Positions 10,769-24,000 of a stretch of DNA of 64,000 nucleotides are shown piece by piece. Below the pieces are notes generated by a model, which was not told where the DNA came from, made no database searches, and saw nothing but the letters and a program-made list of their open reading frames with translations. Location: NCBI GenBank assembly GCA_033002965.1, contig JAURVB010012662.1, positions 1-64,000 of the forward strand, in the 5' to 3' direction. Each line of letters opens with the position of its first letter. The stretch's first letter is position 1. This DNA comes from Piper betle (lineage: Eukaryota > Streptophyta > Magnoliopsida > Piperales > Piperaceae). A program made the position numbers and the translations under genes.

Positions 10769-13700
10769 TAGAAACAGAAGATGATCGATCTCCCAGTCAA
10801 ACTCAATATGTTATTTAGTATGAACTTGTTTTGTGTAGCTGGTAGTGAACTATATTGTCTGGTAGGCTCCAATAAAACATTGAAAGAGGGTTGAAGAAGC
10901 TCAGACTGGGGAGTAGGGAGAGGAGCAAGAGGTATCTGCTTGAGCTGAATTTGAGATTGATTATATATGCAACATGCAATACTCAAACAACAACCATAAT
11001 TGGGATTAAGGATGATTTATAATGGTTGGTAATTGGTATCTTATTAAGTGTCTTCTTCTGTTTGGTCATTTCCTGCTTAAGATTTGAAGTTAAAGTTACT
11101 GATTAATATTATTTTCTTCCTTGTGGTAATTGTTTTGGATTATTATTAGAGTTATATATATATATATAAAAGTTACAACTGATATAACTACAGCTTTTAT
11201 TTAAAATAATTTAGTAGGTTCTATTACTTAAAATTTATGTAACTAGATAAAAAAATTAATAATAAAGATAATTGTAAACTTTCAACTTAATCTAATGTTC
11301 CTAACTCATTCATTTTAATTATCAAAATAATTATAATAAAAATTAACTTTAAAATATTCATGGACTAGTACATTTTAAAAACATTTAAAACAAATCATGA
11401 TGACGTAAAAAATAAAATAAAATTTTATAAACCTCATACTTATTGCACTATATTATTAATACATATAAATATAATTTCCCATTAAAAAATTATTTCTAAT
11501 ATAATATATAGCTTGTATCACTTCAATTTTTCCCTTATTCTTTTATTAGCATTTACCCACTAGTAAAGATACAAGGCCAGGTTAAAACAATTCTAAATTG
11601 TCCATATTTGATAAAATATGATTCTTTAAAGCTTGGAAAGTTTTCAGGAAGGTACGAGATTACACTGTGGTTGGCTGGGAGCTGGGAGAGGGAATTTTTG
11701 GATGACAAAAGCTCTCCTTATTTGCTCTGTACATGTTCAATGCTCAAATTTAATTGAAAAACTCCAACTTTGAGTTTGAATATTATCTCTCAAGAGATCA
11801 GGTGAAATGGGTCGCTTTTATTTTAACTAATACCCTTTTAAATGAATATATGTTGTATGAATTTGTGCCACCTATTGATTTGTGGCATAAATCAGATTAA
11901 GACGAGAAGGTTGAATTAATGCAAGATTGGAAAATGGGAGAGGAAGAAGCATCCAAGAGGCCCAGAAAGGTGAGTGTCACGAGGGGCGGCGGCTGGGATA
12001 AGGCTTTGACTTCCTGCCTGGTCTTCTCTTCAGATTAAGTGTTGCGACAGAAAACAGTTGCAGACTTAATGGTGTCAATCTTTAAAAAAATGGAGTATGG
12101 GCAGTTCTTGAAGAAGAGGAGACGAATGAAAAAGTTGCGAGTGTCAAGTTTCATAGTTGAGAAAAGAATTAAAATGATGTAAACTGATGCTTCATCTCAT
12201 TGTCATGAAGAACAACTGATACAAGAAAAGATCATTCTGGATGATAAGAAATGGGTTTTGTTCATTATTTATCTATTATATACAAAGTGAAGCTTCCCAA
12301 TCTTATCGAAGGTCCCCATAGAAACCGAACAAGATCCTCATTGAACCAAGTGTAAAGACCAAATAGAAATTGGCAAATGTCTGCTTTCTCATCCACGTTA
12401 GGCTGCACTAGATGATCACACCTTGTCTGCTTTGCTTCAATTTTCATGGGATCAGTGCACTGGTTCATGAAAGCTCTGTCAATTTAGGGAAGCAAGAGAT
12501 ATGGAAATGGAGGTTTCATAAGAAGCATGAAACAATATTTGTCACAATTTCTATGCCATTTGACTCTTGCACAGTAGTTATCCGTCCTATTGGTTTGGTA
12601 GTCTTGAAGATTTTTTTTTGGTAGTCTTGAGGTTGAGTATGTATGCAGCAAGTTCTGGGTGTCTTCTAGCCCAATTAGGAGAGCAATTTAAATAGTGGTC
12701 TGATATAAGTTCTCTGTCTACCAACTATTAATGTTTATCTCCTTCTGATTTTGAGAAATGAGAACCAACAAATTACAGAGTTCTTGTTTTGGGTATGTGA
12801 AAAGGGACCAAAACCAATAATGCAAGCTAAAAATGAGAAATTAGATTTTCTGACCAAACATTAAAATTACATCCACCTAAAATTTGCCCATTTAATCACT
12901 GAAAAAGTAGACAATACAGTAGAAATTATGAGACGTTAAGTACTACGGATTCTTAATATTGGCGGCAATAGTTATGGAACAAAAATATTATATTTTTGCA
13001 AATCAACCTTGGACAAGTTTAATAAATATCAGCTTAGAAATTTTAAGCTAATATATATAATTACTTTTTTCTCTCTCATTACTTAAAAATATCAAGCTCT
13101 AACAATACTCATTAATTGCCTGTGCGCGTCACGAAAGGCATCTGACCATTAAAATTCTACGGTCTAGAATAAAATAAATTCTGATTTAAGATTCATATAT
13201 TCAAGATGGGGGGAAAAAATTAATACCATAAAAGTTCAAATGTTGTATTATTGCATGCTTCTCTAAGTTGAAAGCTGTTTCATATAAGTTGTCTGTGTCC
13301 ATCCGATGCTCTATGTCATTAAAAAAGGGAAGGCCACCATCAAATGCCAACCGTCCCATAAATATATGTTTTTTGCTTCTTTATGAAGGCTAAAAGAACC
13401 ATCACATGAAGTGGATCCAGAACATCAAATGGAAAAGCTCTTGTGCACCAGCAAGCTTGATTGCATCAGTGAGGGCCCGTTTCATAATATCATCCCCACT
13501 GAAACATAAACATACAAACATCTTGTTTTGTAGCCTCTACTTTTTGGCTCCATATTTTTCAATGCTTGCAAGACAAGGGTGTTTGTGCTAGTGCACCCTC
13601 CACAGGCAATGCAAGGCAGAGCAGAGAAAAGAGATTAGAAACTCTTTTAATTGCTTCAATGACCAACTTTTGAAATTGTTTTGGATTCACTAATATTAAT

Positions 13701-16700
13701 GTATGCAAACAGTGGAGAATTGAGAACTAGTTCAGCTGATGCCTATTTAAATGGACTTTCATAATTGTAGGATAGTTTTAAATTATGCTACCAAATTTAT
13801 AGCTGGTACGGGTCTATTTAGTTCAATCTGGTCAAATTAGATTCAACCACAATTTTAAAATTATAAACAATATATTTTATAAAACATTGATTTTTTTGTG
13901 ATTAACATTTAATAAAATACTTGTTAAAACATTGTAGTTTTCAACAAACAATCAGGTTTTGGTAAATTTTTAAATTAAAAGACAAGACATTCATTGAAAT
14001 GGTTCGAAAATTTAAATTATATTAAATTTAACGAGGGTAAGTAGAGTCACCGGAAGGACTAACTGGTATTTAAAATTTCTAAGGGAGCAAGATATTTGTT
14101 GGATGCCATATGGTTGATTTGTACGTGGTGTGATTCAGAGTATATATTCTTAAGCACTGGGCTGTTGGGATGTCATCTCAAATGAAATATATATACAAGA
14201 AAAATGTAGGATAAGGTCTGGTTTGAAGCCTTACCTCCCAATGTTGGGAGCAAATCAATCACCATTCTTCCCCTTCAAGAGCTGTATCCCCTTTAAACAG
14301 CCATGACACAAAGCTAAGATGATGTGGGGCATTTGATCTGTACTTCACAACTTTGTGCATGAACCAAACTGAGAGAGACATCAGCTCAGATGCAGGACAA
14401 GTGATTTAATCAAATGATTTTTTTGCTTGATAGGTTAAATGTATTTAGGACCTGGTTATATAAAATGTACATTTATTCTATCAAATTCATGTGGCGGGTA
14501 GCAACAATTATTCAAATTCAGTCATTCTGCTAAATGCATTTTTGGCTATTTAAAACTTTGCAAAAAATTTTCAGACTTCCTATTTTTTCTCTTGCTGCAA
14601 TACATAATCCCAGTTTCTTGCTTCATGATAAAGATTACAATTAAGGCTTCCATAGACATGAATTCACTTCATATTTCAACTAGATATAACACTGGCCAGG
14701 GCAGGTGATCAGACTGTTCATGACGTTAATCACCATTAATGCTAATGCAGCATATGGTAAAACTTTCTTTCTGATGGCCCAACTGTTTGCTAGCTATGTT
14801 CTCTGCAAGAAACAGGTGTGAGATGTTGTTTGGTGATGGTTTACAAGCTATAGCAATAACCAAAGTGCCTAGAACAAGCAATAGGCCTTGGGAGACAGAT
14901 TATATATTGTAAATAAAGAAGCGTACCTCCATTTTAACAAGCTGCAGCTGATGGAAACCTAAAAAAAAAAGCTGGGAATTATATAGTTGAGGTACAACTC
15001 AGATTTTATACTGACATAAAGTGACGATTACCATGTGCGTCCTATATTATAAGCACAATCAGGCCCTTAATACTCCAAAATTTCAACCACCCTTCACAAG
15101 TTATTCATCGAAAGTTGCTGGTGAAGACAAAAAGAACATGCTTTCATCATCATCACAAAGCATCTACCAAGACCCCGATAAAGAATTGGCTAAAAAGAAA
15201 GAAAGAAAGAAAAAGGAAATTCTAAATAGCTTTTCTTCTTTTCATCTGACACTATAAAATCAAGCCAGTACCGCCTATCCTGAACACTAAGTAGAAAGAT
15301 GTAGATGTTATCTTGAGTATAGAACAGTAATGCAACCTGATAGCTCCACCTTGAACAACTTTTACATGACAAGCTGACCAATGTTATTCCAAGAAGCTAT
15401 TGGGCTTTTGTTTCATGTTTATGCATGGTTTGAGGGAGTGATGATAACAGGCCACAAGCATAATGGTGCATCGAAGCTGAGAAATAATAATGTTAGCTTG
15501 AAAGGAACAAACTACCAAAAACCATAGATAATACTGATCATTTTCCATCATTATTGGCCGGCAGTTTGCCCAGTTCTGGTAGTTATCGGTTATTGCACTA
15601 GCTCATATAGATGGATAAAATTTCCTCCTACTAAAACCATAACACCATACCTACAAACATTAACATGACCTGATACCCCACGCCAGGTACTTGGATTCAA
15701 TTGCAAATCCTTACAATTATATATTGTCCTGAGTTCTCATCTGCAGATGATGTTGCACCGTGCATGCCCGTGGCTATTCTCATCTGCTTTCATATGAATC
15801 TCTGGTTTCAATTGCACAAGCCAGGTCCTAAGAATCCAAAATCTCCACTGTCATATCACATAAAAATAAAAAATTTTACATCAGGAACTACAGGCTTTGC
15901 ATGGAAAAAGTTTTCTACTGAATTTAGATTATAACCTGCAGGCAACTCCAATATTCAGTAGCAGTCGTCCTTATTACCCATGAAGGATAATATACAATCC
16001 ATATATATTTTGAGCATAAAACTTCAATTATCTTCCATGAAAGAGACTTGCTCAGAAAGCCATGTATCCAGTGTAGTAAATTGAACCCATACAGTGCCAT
16101 AGGCACAGCATCAGGGCTGTGTCACATGACTCACATAATATATGTCTGGTACATCTAACAGTCATGCGACTTTACAACTCCTAAAATTTTAAGTGTGAGA
16201 TGCTGTGTGTTATCATTATATTGACAACATAATAAGCATTAGGTATTTATGCATTTCAAAGGCACCTTTGATATGTGGGTTAGAAAAAGGAACATTTTGA
16301 TCCCATTACTTCGATCTATTAAATAATTCTATGTCGATGAAAATGCCTAGAAACCTCGAGCTCTGCAGAACAAAAGGTGCAAAAATGGAAGTAATCATTT
16401 TAGATTATACAAAAATATTTCTTAACCATTCATTTTAAAGAATCATACAAACACAAAACAATCTTATAAATTGCCTCGGTTAAACTAGAAAGGATCCGAA
16501 CTTAGCCAACTTACCCGGAAATGCAATCAGCACGCTTTCCATTCTCTCAGTTTAAGAAAGCCCTCTAAAATTGATACATTAAAGGTAAATTAGCAGATTT
16601 TGAATACCACAAAAAACAGAGAGTATTCAAAATGAAAATAAAGGCAAATAAAATCTTCCCCAATAGCTAAAAAGATGCAATTAGACTTCCTTCATGAACT

Positions 16701-17090
16701 AAATCTCCAATGTATAAACCATCAGTTCGATTGTAGTGTAAAATATATATTAAGCTACTTCCAGATAAAGCAACCATATATCAATGAGAAAACCAAAAAC
16801 AAACATGTTTCACACTAGCAGCCATCTTTCTTCAGGAATTTAGCCAAACTATTATCCGCAGAAAAAATTTTCCGACATGACTTTCTGGGTCGAGCATTCA
16901 ACTCCATAGATAAGGTATCATCTCGTTTTTTCTTGGGCTAGTAGCTCTGTGCCAATGACAACACAACAAAAACAAAAATGAAATGGTTCAAAAATAATAG
17001 ATAGAGCTAGCAATCATAAATAACAACTAAGTGATGAAAGAATTATGATGCTTCCCTCACCATTCTTGACAACAACAGATTCAACAAGCC
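10769..17090. other. Long gene-poor intergenic region
   Basis: About 6.3 kb, AT-rich, with scattered short frames of under 80 codons and none recognisable. There is a TA run at about 11155-11168. An exon-like start (ATG at 11934, then a Lys/Glu-rich stretch ending in a GTGAGT donor at 11970) has no continuation that I can find. The part at 14.6-17.0 kb is slightly less AT-rich and could hold 3' untranslated sequence or introns, but I see no supporting exon. Confidence 0.5.
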
Positions 17091-19107
17091 CTAGACCTCA
17101 ATCCGGCTGGAACTAGTCTCCTTTCTCACTTCTTTCTGCTTCATCATTGCCTTAATCATTGACACATCCTCCCATCTCTCGTTTTCTGTGTAAATATTCA
17201 TCAACAGCAAATGAGCTGCGTCAATCTTTGGCTCTAACCGTAGCAAGTTCTGTGCAGCCATTTCCGCCAACTCACTATTGCCATGAATTTTACAGCCATT
17301 AAGAAGTGATCTATAAACAGCTGGCCAGGGCTCAAAGGGCATCTCGGCAATCACCTCTTGGGCTTCTTTAAGAAATCCAGAACGTGCATACATATCAATT
17401 AAGCAACCATAATTCTTCTTTGAAGGGAATATTCCATTGCGGGAGCTTATGGAATCAAAGAATTTTCGCCCCTGATCAACAAGACCGAGATGTCCACAAG
17501 CAGAAATGACAGAAACAAATGTTGTATTACTGGGCTTCATTTCAGCCAGCACCATTTTCTCAAACAGGTCCGTTGCTTCCATTAAAAAACCATGTTGGGC
17601 ATACGATGTGATCATGCTGTTAAGCAGAATGAGATCCCTATTGCAGCGCAAAGTGCTATCAAAAGTCATCTTCGAGGTAGAAATATCCCCACATTTAGCA
17701 AAGGCATCAATCATGGAACTGGCACGCATGGAAAGTTCTCCAACACAGATTTAATCACATATGTGTGGATGCACCTAGTGTGGTTATTAGCGGTACTAGC
17801 AGTAGCACAAGCAATCAATAAACTGCTCAGCATGTACTCATCTGTCTTTCCTCCACTTTTCAAGAAACGATTGAAAGTTACAAGAGCTTCACCATGACAT
17901 CCAAGCTGTGACAATGCAGAGATCATAGATCCCCACAAGGCAGTGTCCAACACCTTCATGCCCTGGAATATCCTTTTCAAGCTACAAACCTCCCCAACTC
18001 CAGCATACGCATTGATCAACGAGGAACCCACAAACTAATTTGAATCGTAACCAGACTTGATTATACAACAATGTATCAGTCTGCTCATATCCCCATGTTC
18101 ACTGCTAAAACAAGCAGCTAGAAGATTAGAGTACGTGACCTCATTTGTTGCAACATCTGATCTCAGCAACATACAGAACAGCTCAAAACTCTTGCTACTG
18201 CAACCATTCACAGCATACGCATAAATCACCTTATTCCAAACGATCACTGACCTACCACTAAATCTGTCAAACACACGTCTTGCACCTGGAGAACATTCTA
18301 ACAACTGCACCAACAACAACAGCATCAACACACACCAACCAAAGCCTCAACGCCAAAGCAAAAAACTGAACCCCAACCCCAAAACCACCACACATCCGAA
18401 TCAAAATTGACAAACCAACTCGATTCCGCTTCAACCCCGCTCTCATCATTTCATCAAACACCTTCAATGCCTCCTCCACATCCCCACCTTTCGCCAATCC
18501 AGACAACACAGCATTCAATGAAACAACATCTCTCTGCCCCAATTCTTCAAACAATAGCAAACCAGATACCTTTACAGCATTCTTGAAGTAGAAACTGATC
18601 GAAGAGTTGGCCACAAGCGGCACGCAATCAATCCATGAACCATCTCCCCAACCTCACACCCCCCCAACAACCGAGCAAGCCGTGAGCGCTTCCACGAACG
18701 TGACCCAATCCAACACCAACCCCAACCGCCGCATCAACCTCATACCTCCCATTCCATCCCTCCCACGCCCGTCCCTCGCATACCCCCCGACCATCACATT
18801 CCAACAAGTAACGTCGGCGGACCCGAATTCGACCAGCCGACCGAACAACCGGCCGGCGGCGTCCATCGCGCCGCTGACGAAGCGGTTGGCCTCGAGCCCC
18901 GCCTTCATAGTGGAGCAGAGGAGGCGGCCGTCTCCAGCCGCGTCCCGGAGGCTGGCTCTGGCGGAGAGCGCGCTCCCTAGGGCGAACTCGTTGGAGCAGG
19001 ACGCCGGCGGCGGATGTTTTGGAAGTGGTGGGGTGGGGGAGGGCGAGCTTGGCAGCCATGGGGAAAACTCCGGGGAGGGCCGCCATCGGAGCACTGCGGC
19101 GGAGCAT
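17091..19107 (-). pseudogene. Decayed E-type pentatricopeptide repeat (PPR) gene
   Basis: The minus strand encodes PPR repeats throughout (for example DVVSLNAVLSGLAKGGDVEEA, ALWGSMISALSQLGCHGEAL, NSMITSYAQHGFLMEATDLF) and an E-type C terminus ending SSSRIEV at 17091. The frame breaks several times: near 19010; at a run of seven C (18659-18665) with a compensating break near 18615; near 18300; and near 17735. There is also an in-frame TAG at 18032-18034 where a Leu codon TTG fits the repeat. No DYW domain follows. Some breaks may be consensus errors, but the nonsense codon suggests real decay. Intact members act as organellar RNA-binding factors. Confidence 0.8.
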
Positions 19108-19204
19108 GCTCCGGTCGGAGCCGGCGACTGTCTTAGTCTGAGCTAAAAGAATCGTAGATTAAATTAGCTTAAAATATTTTAATTCTCGCTGCACGCTCAC
19201 CAAT

Positions 19205-19276
19205 GTCGTTGTAGTATAGTGGTAAGTATTCCCGCCTGTCACGCGGGTGACCCGGGTTCGATCCCCGGCAACGGCG
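19205..19276 (+). tRNA. tRNA-Asp (GTC)
   Basis: A 72-base cloverleaf fits. The acceptor stem GTCGTTG pairs with CAACGGC, followed by discriminator G at 19276. The D-arm region is TAGTATAGTGGTAAG, the anticodon GTC is at 19238-19240 in a CCCGC/GCGGG-type stem, and the T arm is GGGTTCGATCCCC. It matches the usual plant nuclear tRNA-Asp, has no intron, and is followed by a T-rich terminator (tttttt from about 19282). Confidence 0.97.
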
Positions 19277-19619
19277 TAACCTTTTTTCGCTGTTTTTTTT
19301 CATCATGTTAAATTGATCGCTTTTTTCTCTCTCTTGTTTCAATTGGACAATAATAATATATTTTCCTTTTTTTCCATCACACAAAATTGGTGTTTTTCTT
19401 TCTTTTTTAATTTGGCAAAATAAGAGGGCCTTTATTTGTTCTTGTTTCGGATTGGCAAAAATAATTTATGAGAACAAATGCAATCTCATAAATGTTAATT
19501 TTTATGTACGTATTTAATCCAAGTTTTGAATTATTGTTGATAGAACCAAAACCTGGCAAGAATCTAACTAATATGAGAAGAACCGGATCAGATTGATTTT
19601 TATTTTGGTTTAAATGTAT
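19277..19619. other. Short AT-rich spacer, nothing seen
   Basis: AT-rich DNA between tRNA-Asp and the next TIR element. No gene or clear repeat is recognised. Confidence 0.5.
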
Positions 19620-20478
19620 AATTACAAACATGGTTGCATGAATCAGAATCGGTTTTCCAGGGAGTCGGAATCGGAATTGGAATCGGTCTGAATCGGCGAA
19701 GAATCGGTTCAGTTGAATCGGTCCAAATTAATTTAATCGGTCATATATAATAATTTGACAATTTATAATATAAATATATTAAAATTAGGTATTGATGTTA
19801 TTTTGATATTATTCTGTGTATTATAGTTTCTGATATTTTTAAATATTTTTAAGATTTTTTAAATTATTTAGAATTAATTATTATTTTTGACTCGAGTTAG
19901 ACTCGAGTTAGACTCGAGTCAACTTTTAATTACGAGAATGCCACTCTTTACCCTCGCCGCCGCCGGCCCGGTCGGCGGCGATGTCGGCAGCCCGGTCGGA
20001 CGAACAGTCGACGGCCCGCAGCCGGCGGCAAGTCGGCGGCGATTCATGCGTCACAGCCCGATTCGGTCCCGCCACACATCGGCGGCGACGTTACGAGGTC
20101 GGCGACGAGGTCGGTAGCCCGGTCGACGGCGAGCCCGGAGTCGGGGAGCACGGCGGAGGGCAGAAACGGGGCGGCGGCGGGCGGACGAGCGACGGCGGCG
20201 TGGGGGGAGCGGGTTTGATTTTAGGTTTTTAAAATCCAAATTACTATTTTACCCATACTTAAATAATTTAATAAAAATCATACCTAAGATAATTTAATAA
20301 TTTCATAAAAAAACCGATTCCGATTTAAATCGGCCGATTCCGATTCCGAGTTAAATCGGTCGAAATCGGCCGAACTCGGCCAATTTCGAGGCCGACCGAA
20401 TCGGTCCCGAAATCGGATCGGCGCGATGCCGATCCGATTTAAATCTGCCGATTCGTGCAAGTGTGATTACAAATCCTA
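19620..20478. mobile_element. Non-autonomous TIR element rich in CGATTCCG/CGGAATCG
   Basis: The left end (about 19625-19700) reads TGGTTGCATGAATCAGAATCGG, shown here only as motif order: TTGCATGAATC then GGAATCGG runs. The right end (about 20310-20475), read in reverse, begins TTGCACGAATCGG and continues with the same motif. The ends are therefore imperfect inverted repeats. The middle has three GACTCGAGT copies (about 19890-19921), the phrase cttttaattacgagaatgcc, and a GC-rich core (about 19945-20215) whose frames are low complexity. No transposase is present. Confidence 0.65.
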
Positions 20479-21088
20479 ATATTCTTGGCCTCTCTACCCA
20501 ACCCCTCATATTTTCTTAAAATGAAAGTTTCTCTAAATAAACCGGGAGCTAATCATTATCCGATGTAGAAAATTCACATTTGTTGGTCCACATCCTTAAC
20601 ATAATCAAAGACTCAAAATAAACAATAAAGCAAAAATTTCTAATCCACTTCTGAGTTTATTTTTTTGTTTGTTTTTCAATTTACATCATCTACTTCGGAT
20701 GAAATTTTATGTGATAGACCAAAAACCCAAATCCTCACACACCCTGATCTGGCTCAGTATTTATACTTCACCAAAGAGCCAAAAGAAGTAATTTTCCCAT
20801 CTCATTACATCCCCAAACAAAGTATAAAATTATATTGAACAGCCAAAAATTGAGTTCATCTTGAAGATTATTACGCTTCAAAATTTTTTGTGACATATAT
20901 TTTATCACTTCTCAAGAACGGATGAAAGGGGAAACAAAAACCCTCATGCTCTGTCGTCAAGGAGGGAGCAATAGTCCCCCACAAAGCAGAACTAAGGCAT
21001 CTAATTTGATTTTTATGTCATAAAAATTCCTACTTGAACATCACTAAGTAAATAGGAACCAAAGTGAAAGTAAAATGATTTGTTTGTT
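20479..21088. other. AT-rich DNA downstream of PYRD
   Basis: No gene is seen. The part nearest 21088 should be the PYRD 3' untranslated region on the minus strand. Confidence 0.5.
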
Positions 21089-24000
21089 CTATCTGCAATC
21101 TGCACCAATAGCTTCATTGATGGATTTGAAGCCATCTCTTTCCAAGCACTCGGCCAGTTCAACCTGTAAAACAAAAGGAGAAGAAAAACAGGGTTCAGTT
21201 TTGGGGTTGGGTTTAGTTTTGATTAAATTATGCTGATGCCCACATCACTGAATAACTACCAACATCAACCACCGGATATGCACGCTTCAACATAAAGGCC
21301 AACCTAACATATTCATACTTTGTCCACTCAACTTACGGGGACAGGCTACAAGTTTATAGTTTATACAACGATCAAGATGAAAGAGAACCACCTCGTTGCA
21401 GCCTTCTTGTTTTCTATTGCCAGAGGTTATAGACATGAAGTGCTATGCGTTTTATTTACTAGCCAAGCACACTTACAAAACCCATTCCTATCATTTGAAA
21501 TTCAAATTGCGGTCCAACAGTCCAACCAGCATTACTATCTTATCTAAGACTTGAAGCCCCAAGAACCTAATCTAATTAGTGAACAAAAAAGTGACAACAG
21601 AAATATCATGAGGTCATCTCAATGTAACACAGACCCATTATGGGGGCATTCAAATGCAGAAAAATAAGCCAAGCACACAGAAGCTTGTACCTTTATTTGT
21701 GGAATCAAGGCAGGACCACCATAGGCAAAGGCTGTATAAAGCTGAACTAGGGTAGCACCCGCACGAATCTTTTTGTAGGCATCCTCCCCACTGCATCACA
21801 AAAACTATTTACAAATCTTCAAATTGAAGGCCAACATCATGCAAGAAAATAAAAAGCTACATACCTGCTAACACCCCCACAACCAATCAGCGGGATTCTT
21901 CCCTGGTATAGGAGTAATCCAGTGTTGCAATTAGAACAGAAAGATGAATCAAGTTACAAGAAAACACAAAGTGAATTCTATTTCAACATACTCGAGTCAA
22001 AGTGTACATTTCCTTTAGAACATTGGTTGATAGATTGAGGAGAGGTTTCCCACTCAAGCCACCAGATTCTTCAGCTAGAGGATTCTTGCTAACAGTATCT
22101 GGCCTGGATATTGTAGTGTTTGATACAATCTAGAACACATGAATTAAGGAAATAACAATAATAATTGAGAGTTGATGTAATACTGTTCGAGATAATGCTC
22201 AACCAATCCATCCAAGTGTAGAGCAAAAGAACATACCAATCCATCCAAGCGTAAAGCAAGTGCAACCTAAAAATCAGGGGAAATTGAGATAAAAGCTACA
22301 CTATTTGTGACATCAATTTTATTTTATTTACAAAAGGAAGAAATATTCTTGAGTGAAGTGTAATTTAATACCGCTGCAATATCCTCTAGGTCTTGTTTAG
22401 ACAGGTCAGGTGCAATCTTCACAAGCAAAGGAGGAGGGCCATCTTCACCCCATTGCATTTCATCTCGAGCAGCTTGCACCTATATAACACATAGACAAGT
22501 TATTCTCCTTCCTCAATGTTTCACCACAAACAAATATAGAGTAGATAATCAATTATAAACAGATGAACAATGGGGGGAAAACTAATCCAGAATATGTACC
22601 AATTCCTAACCTTCTTCACAAGATCCTTCAGCTGCTTTCGACCTTGAAGTTTTCGCAGGCCAGGAGTATTTGGGGAGGAAACATTAATGACCTGTGCAAC
22701 ATAAAGTATACATTAAAAGATAAAAGTGATTTGGTTGTCTCCTTACTCCTTAAGTATGCAAGTGGAAACGCACCAAGTAGTCTGCATACTGGGATAAAGT
22801 ATGAACACCTTGAACATAGTCAGCAAAAGCATCTTCGCTTGTTTTGTTCTTGCCAAGGTTGACTCCAAGGATACCAGGACCAGCTTTTCCACCTTGCTTT
22901 TCATCATCTGAATGATGAGAAGAGCTTGATGTTTCCATCTTTCTTTTACCATGTTGGGCACCTAATCGCTTTGCAACAGTCACAATGCCTTCACTGTTAA
23001 AGCCACATCTATTGATGATAGCGCTGCCAATAAACATTTTATAGTCATATAATTAACAGCACAACCATCACTATGCAAGAGATATAAGTCCTCTAAGTGC
23101 CACAACCAACAACCAAGCATGATGGAAAAAGTCTTGCAGTATTTGGTGCTAGTAACAGCATACTATGCTGATACTCAAAGTTAATCTTTCCGTTGTCACA
23201 AATTGCCAAGAATACATCTTTATAAGAAAAATCAACATACATGCTTACCCCTCCTGCCGTAACCTGAAGATACGGGGCTTTGGATTGCCCTCTTGAGGAA
23301 TAGGGGTAACTGAGCCAACTTCCATGAAGCCAAAACCTAACGCCAACAACCCCTCAACAGCCTGAGCATTTTTGTCAAAACCAGCAGCTAATCCTATAGG
23401 ATTTGAAAACTTCTTTCCCCACACTTCAACACCCAAAATTGGTGGGTCTGGTCTTTTCTCCCTAGGAACCCAACCTCGGGCTGCAGCAGAAACTGCAAGT
23501 TCATGAGCAAATTCTGGATCTAGCAGCGCAAATAATGGATTTACCATCTTTGTAGCCGAAAACATCCAGCCACTGCATAAGATTTAGAGAGAGATATAAA
23601 AAACTGAACAAATTTCAACGTTGCAAACTAGGTTCTTGGCAACCTTCATAACAGAAAATTTACAAAACATCCATCAAATTACTTGAATTGGTATTGCTCA
23701 ACACCTCAAAAAACTACAACTTATTCTTATCCTCTTCATCATCTCCATTAAAAATTAAAGTGCAGTGAGATGTTTGTTCTTTTCCGGAAGTTCAAAAGTG
23801 TCCTCTGCACTGTGATACCTTGAATCAAGGAAAGTGCCTCTCACGTAAATATCCAATGCAAGCTCATAAAAGTTGGATTCGTGAGTGCAACAATGGTCAG
23901 ATGAATTTCACGGCCCTTTAATTCATGCTTACTGACTAAATCAGCAGCTCGCTTCCTCAATATTTTGAATAATCCACAGAAGCATATCTCTTTCCATGTT

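Noticed and set aside
11934..12045. Exon-like start with a GTGAGT donor and a following CTTCTCTTCAG acceptor
   Set aside because: Only twelve codons, no homology, and no downstream exon found.
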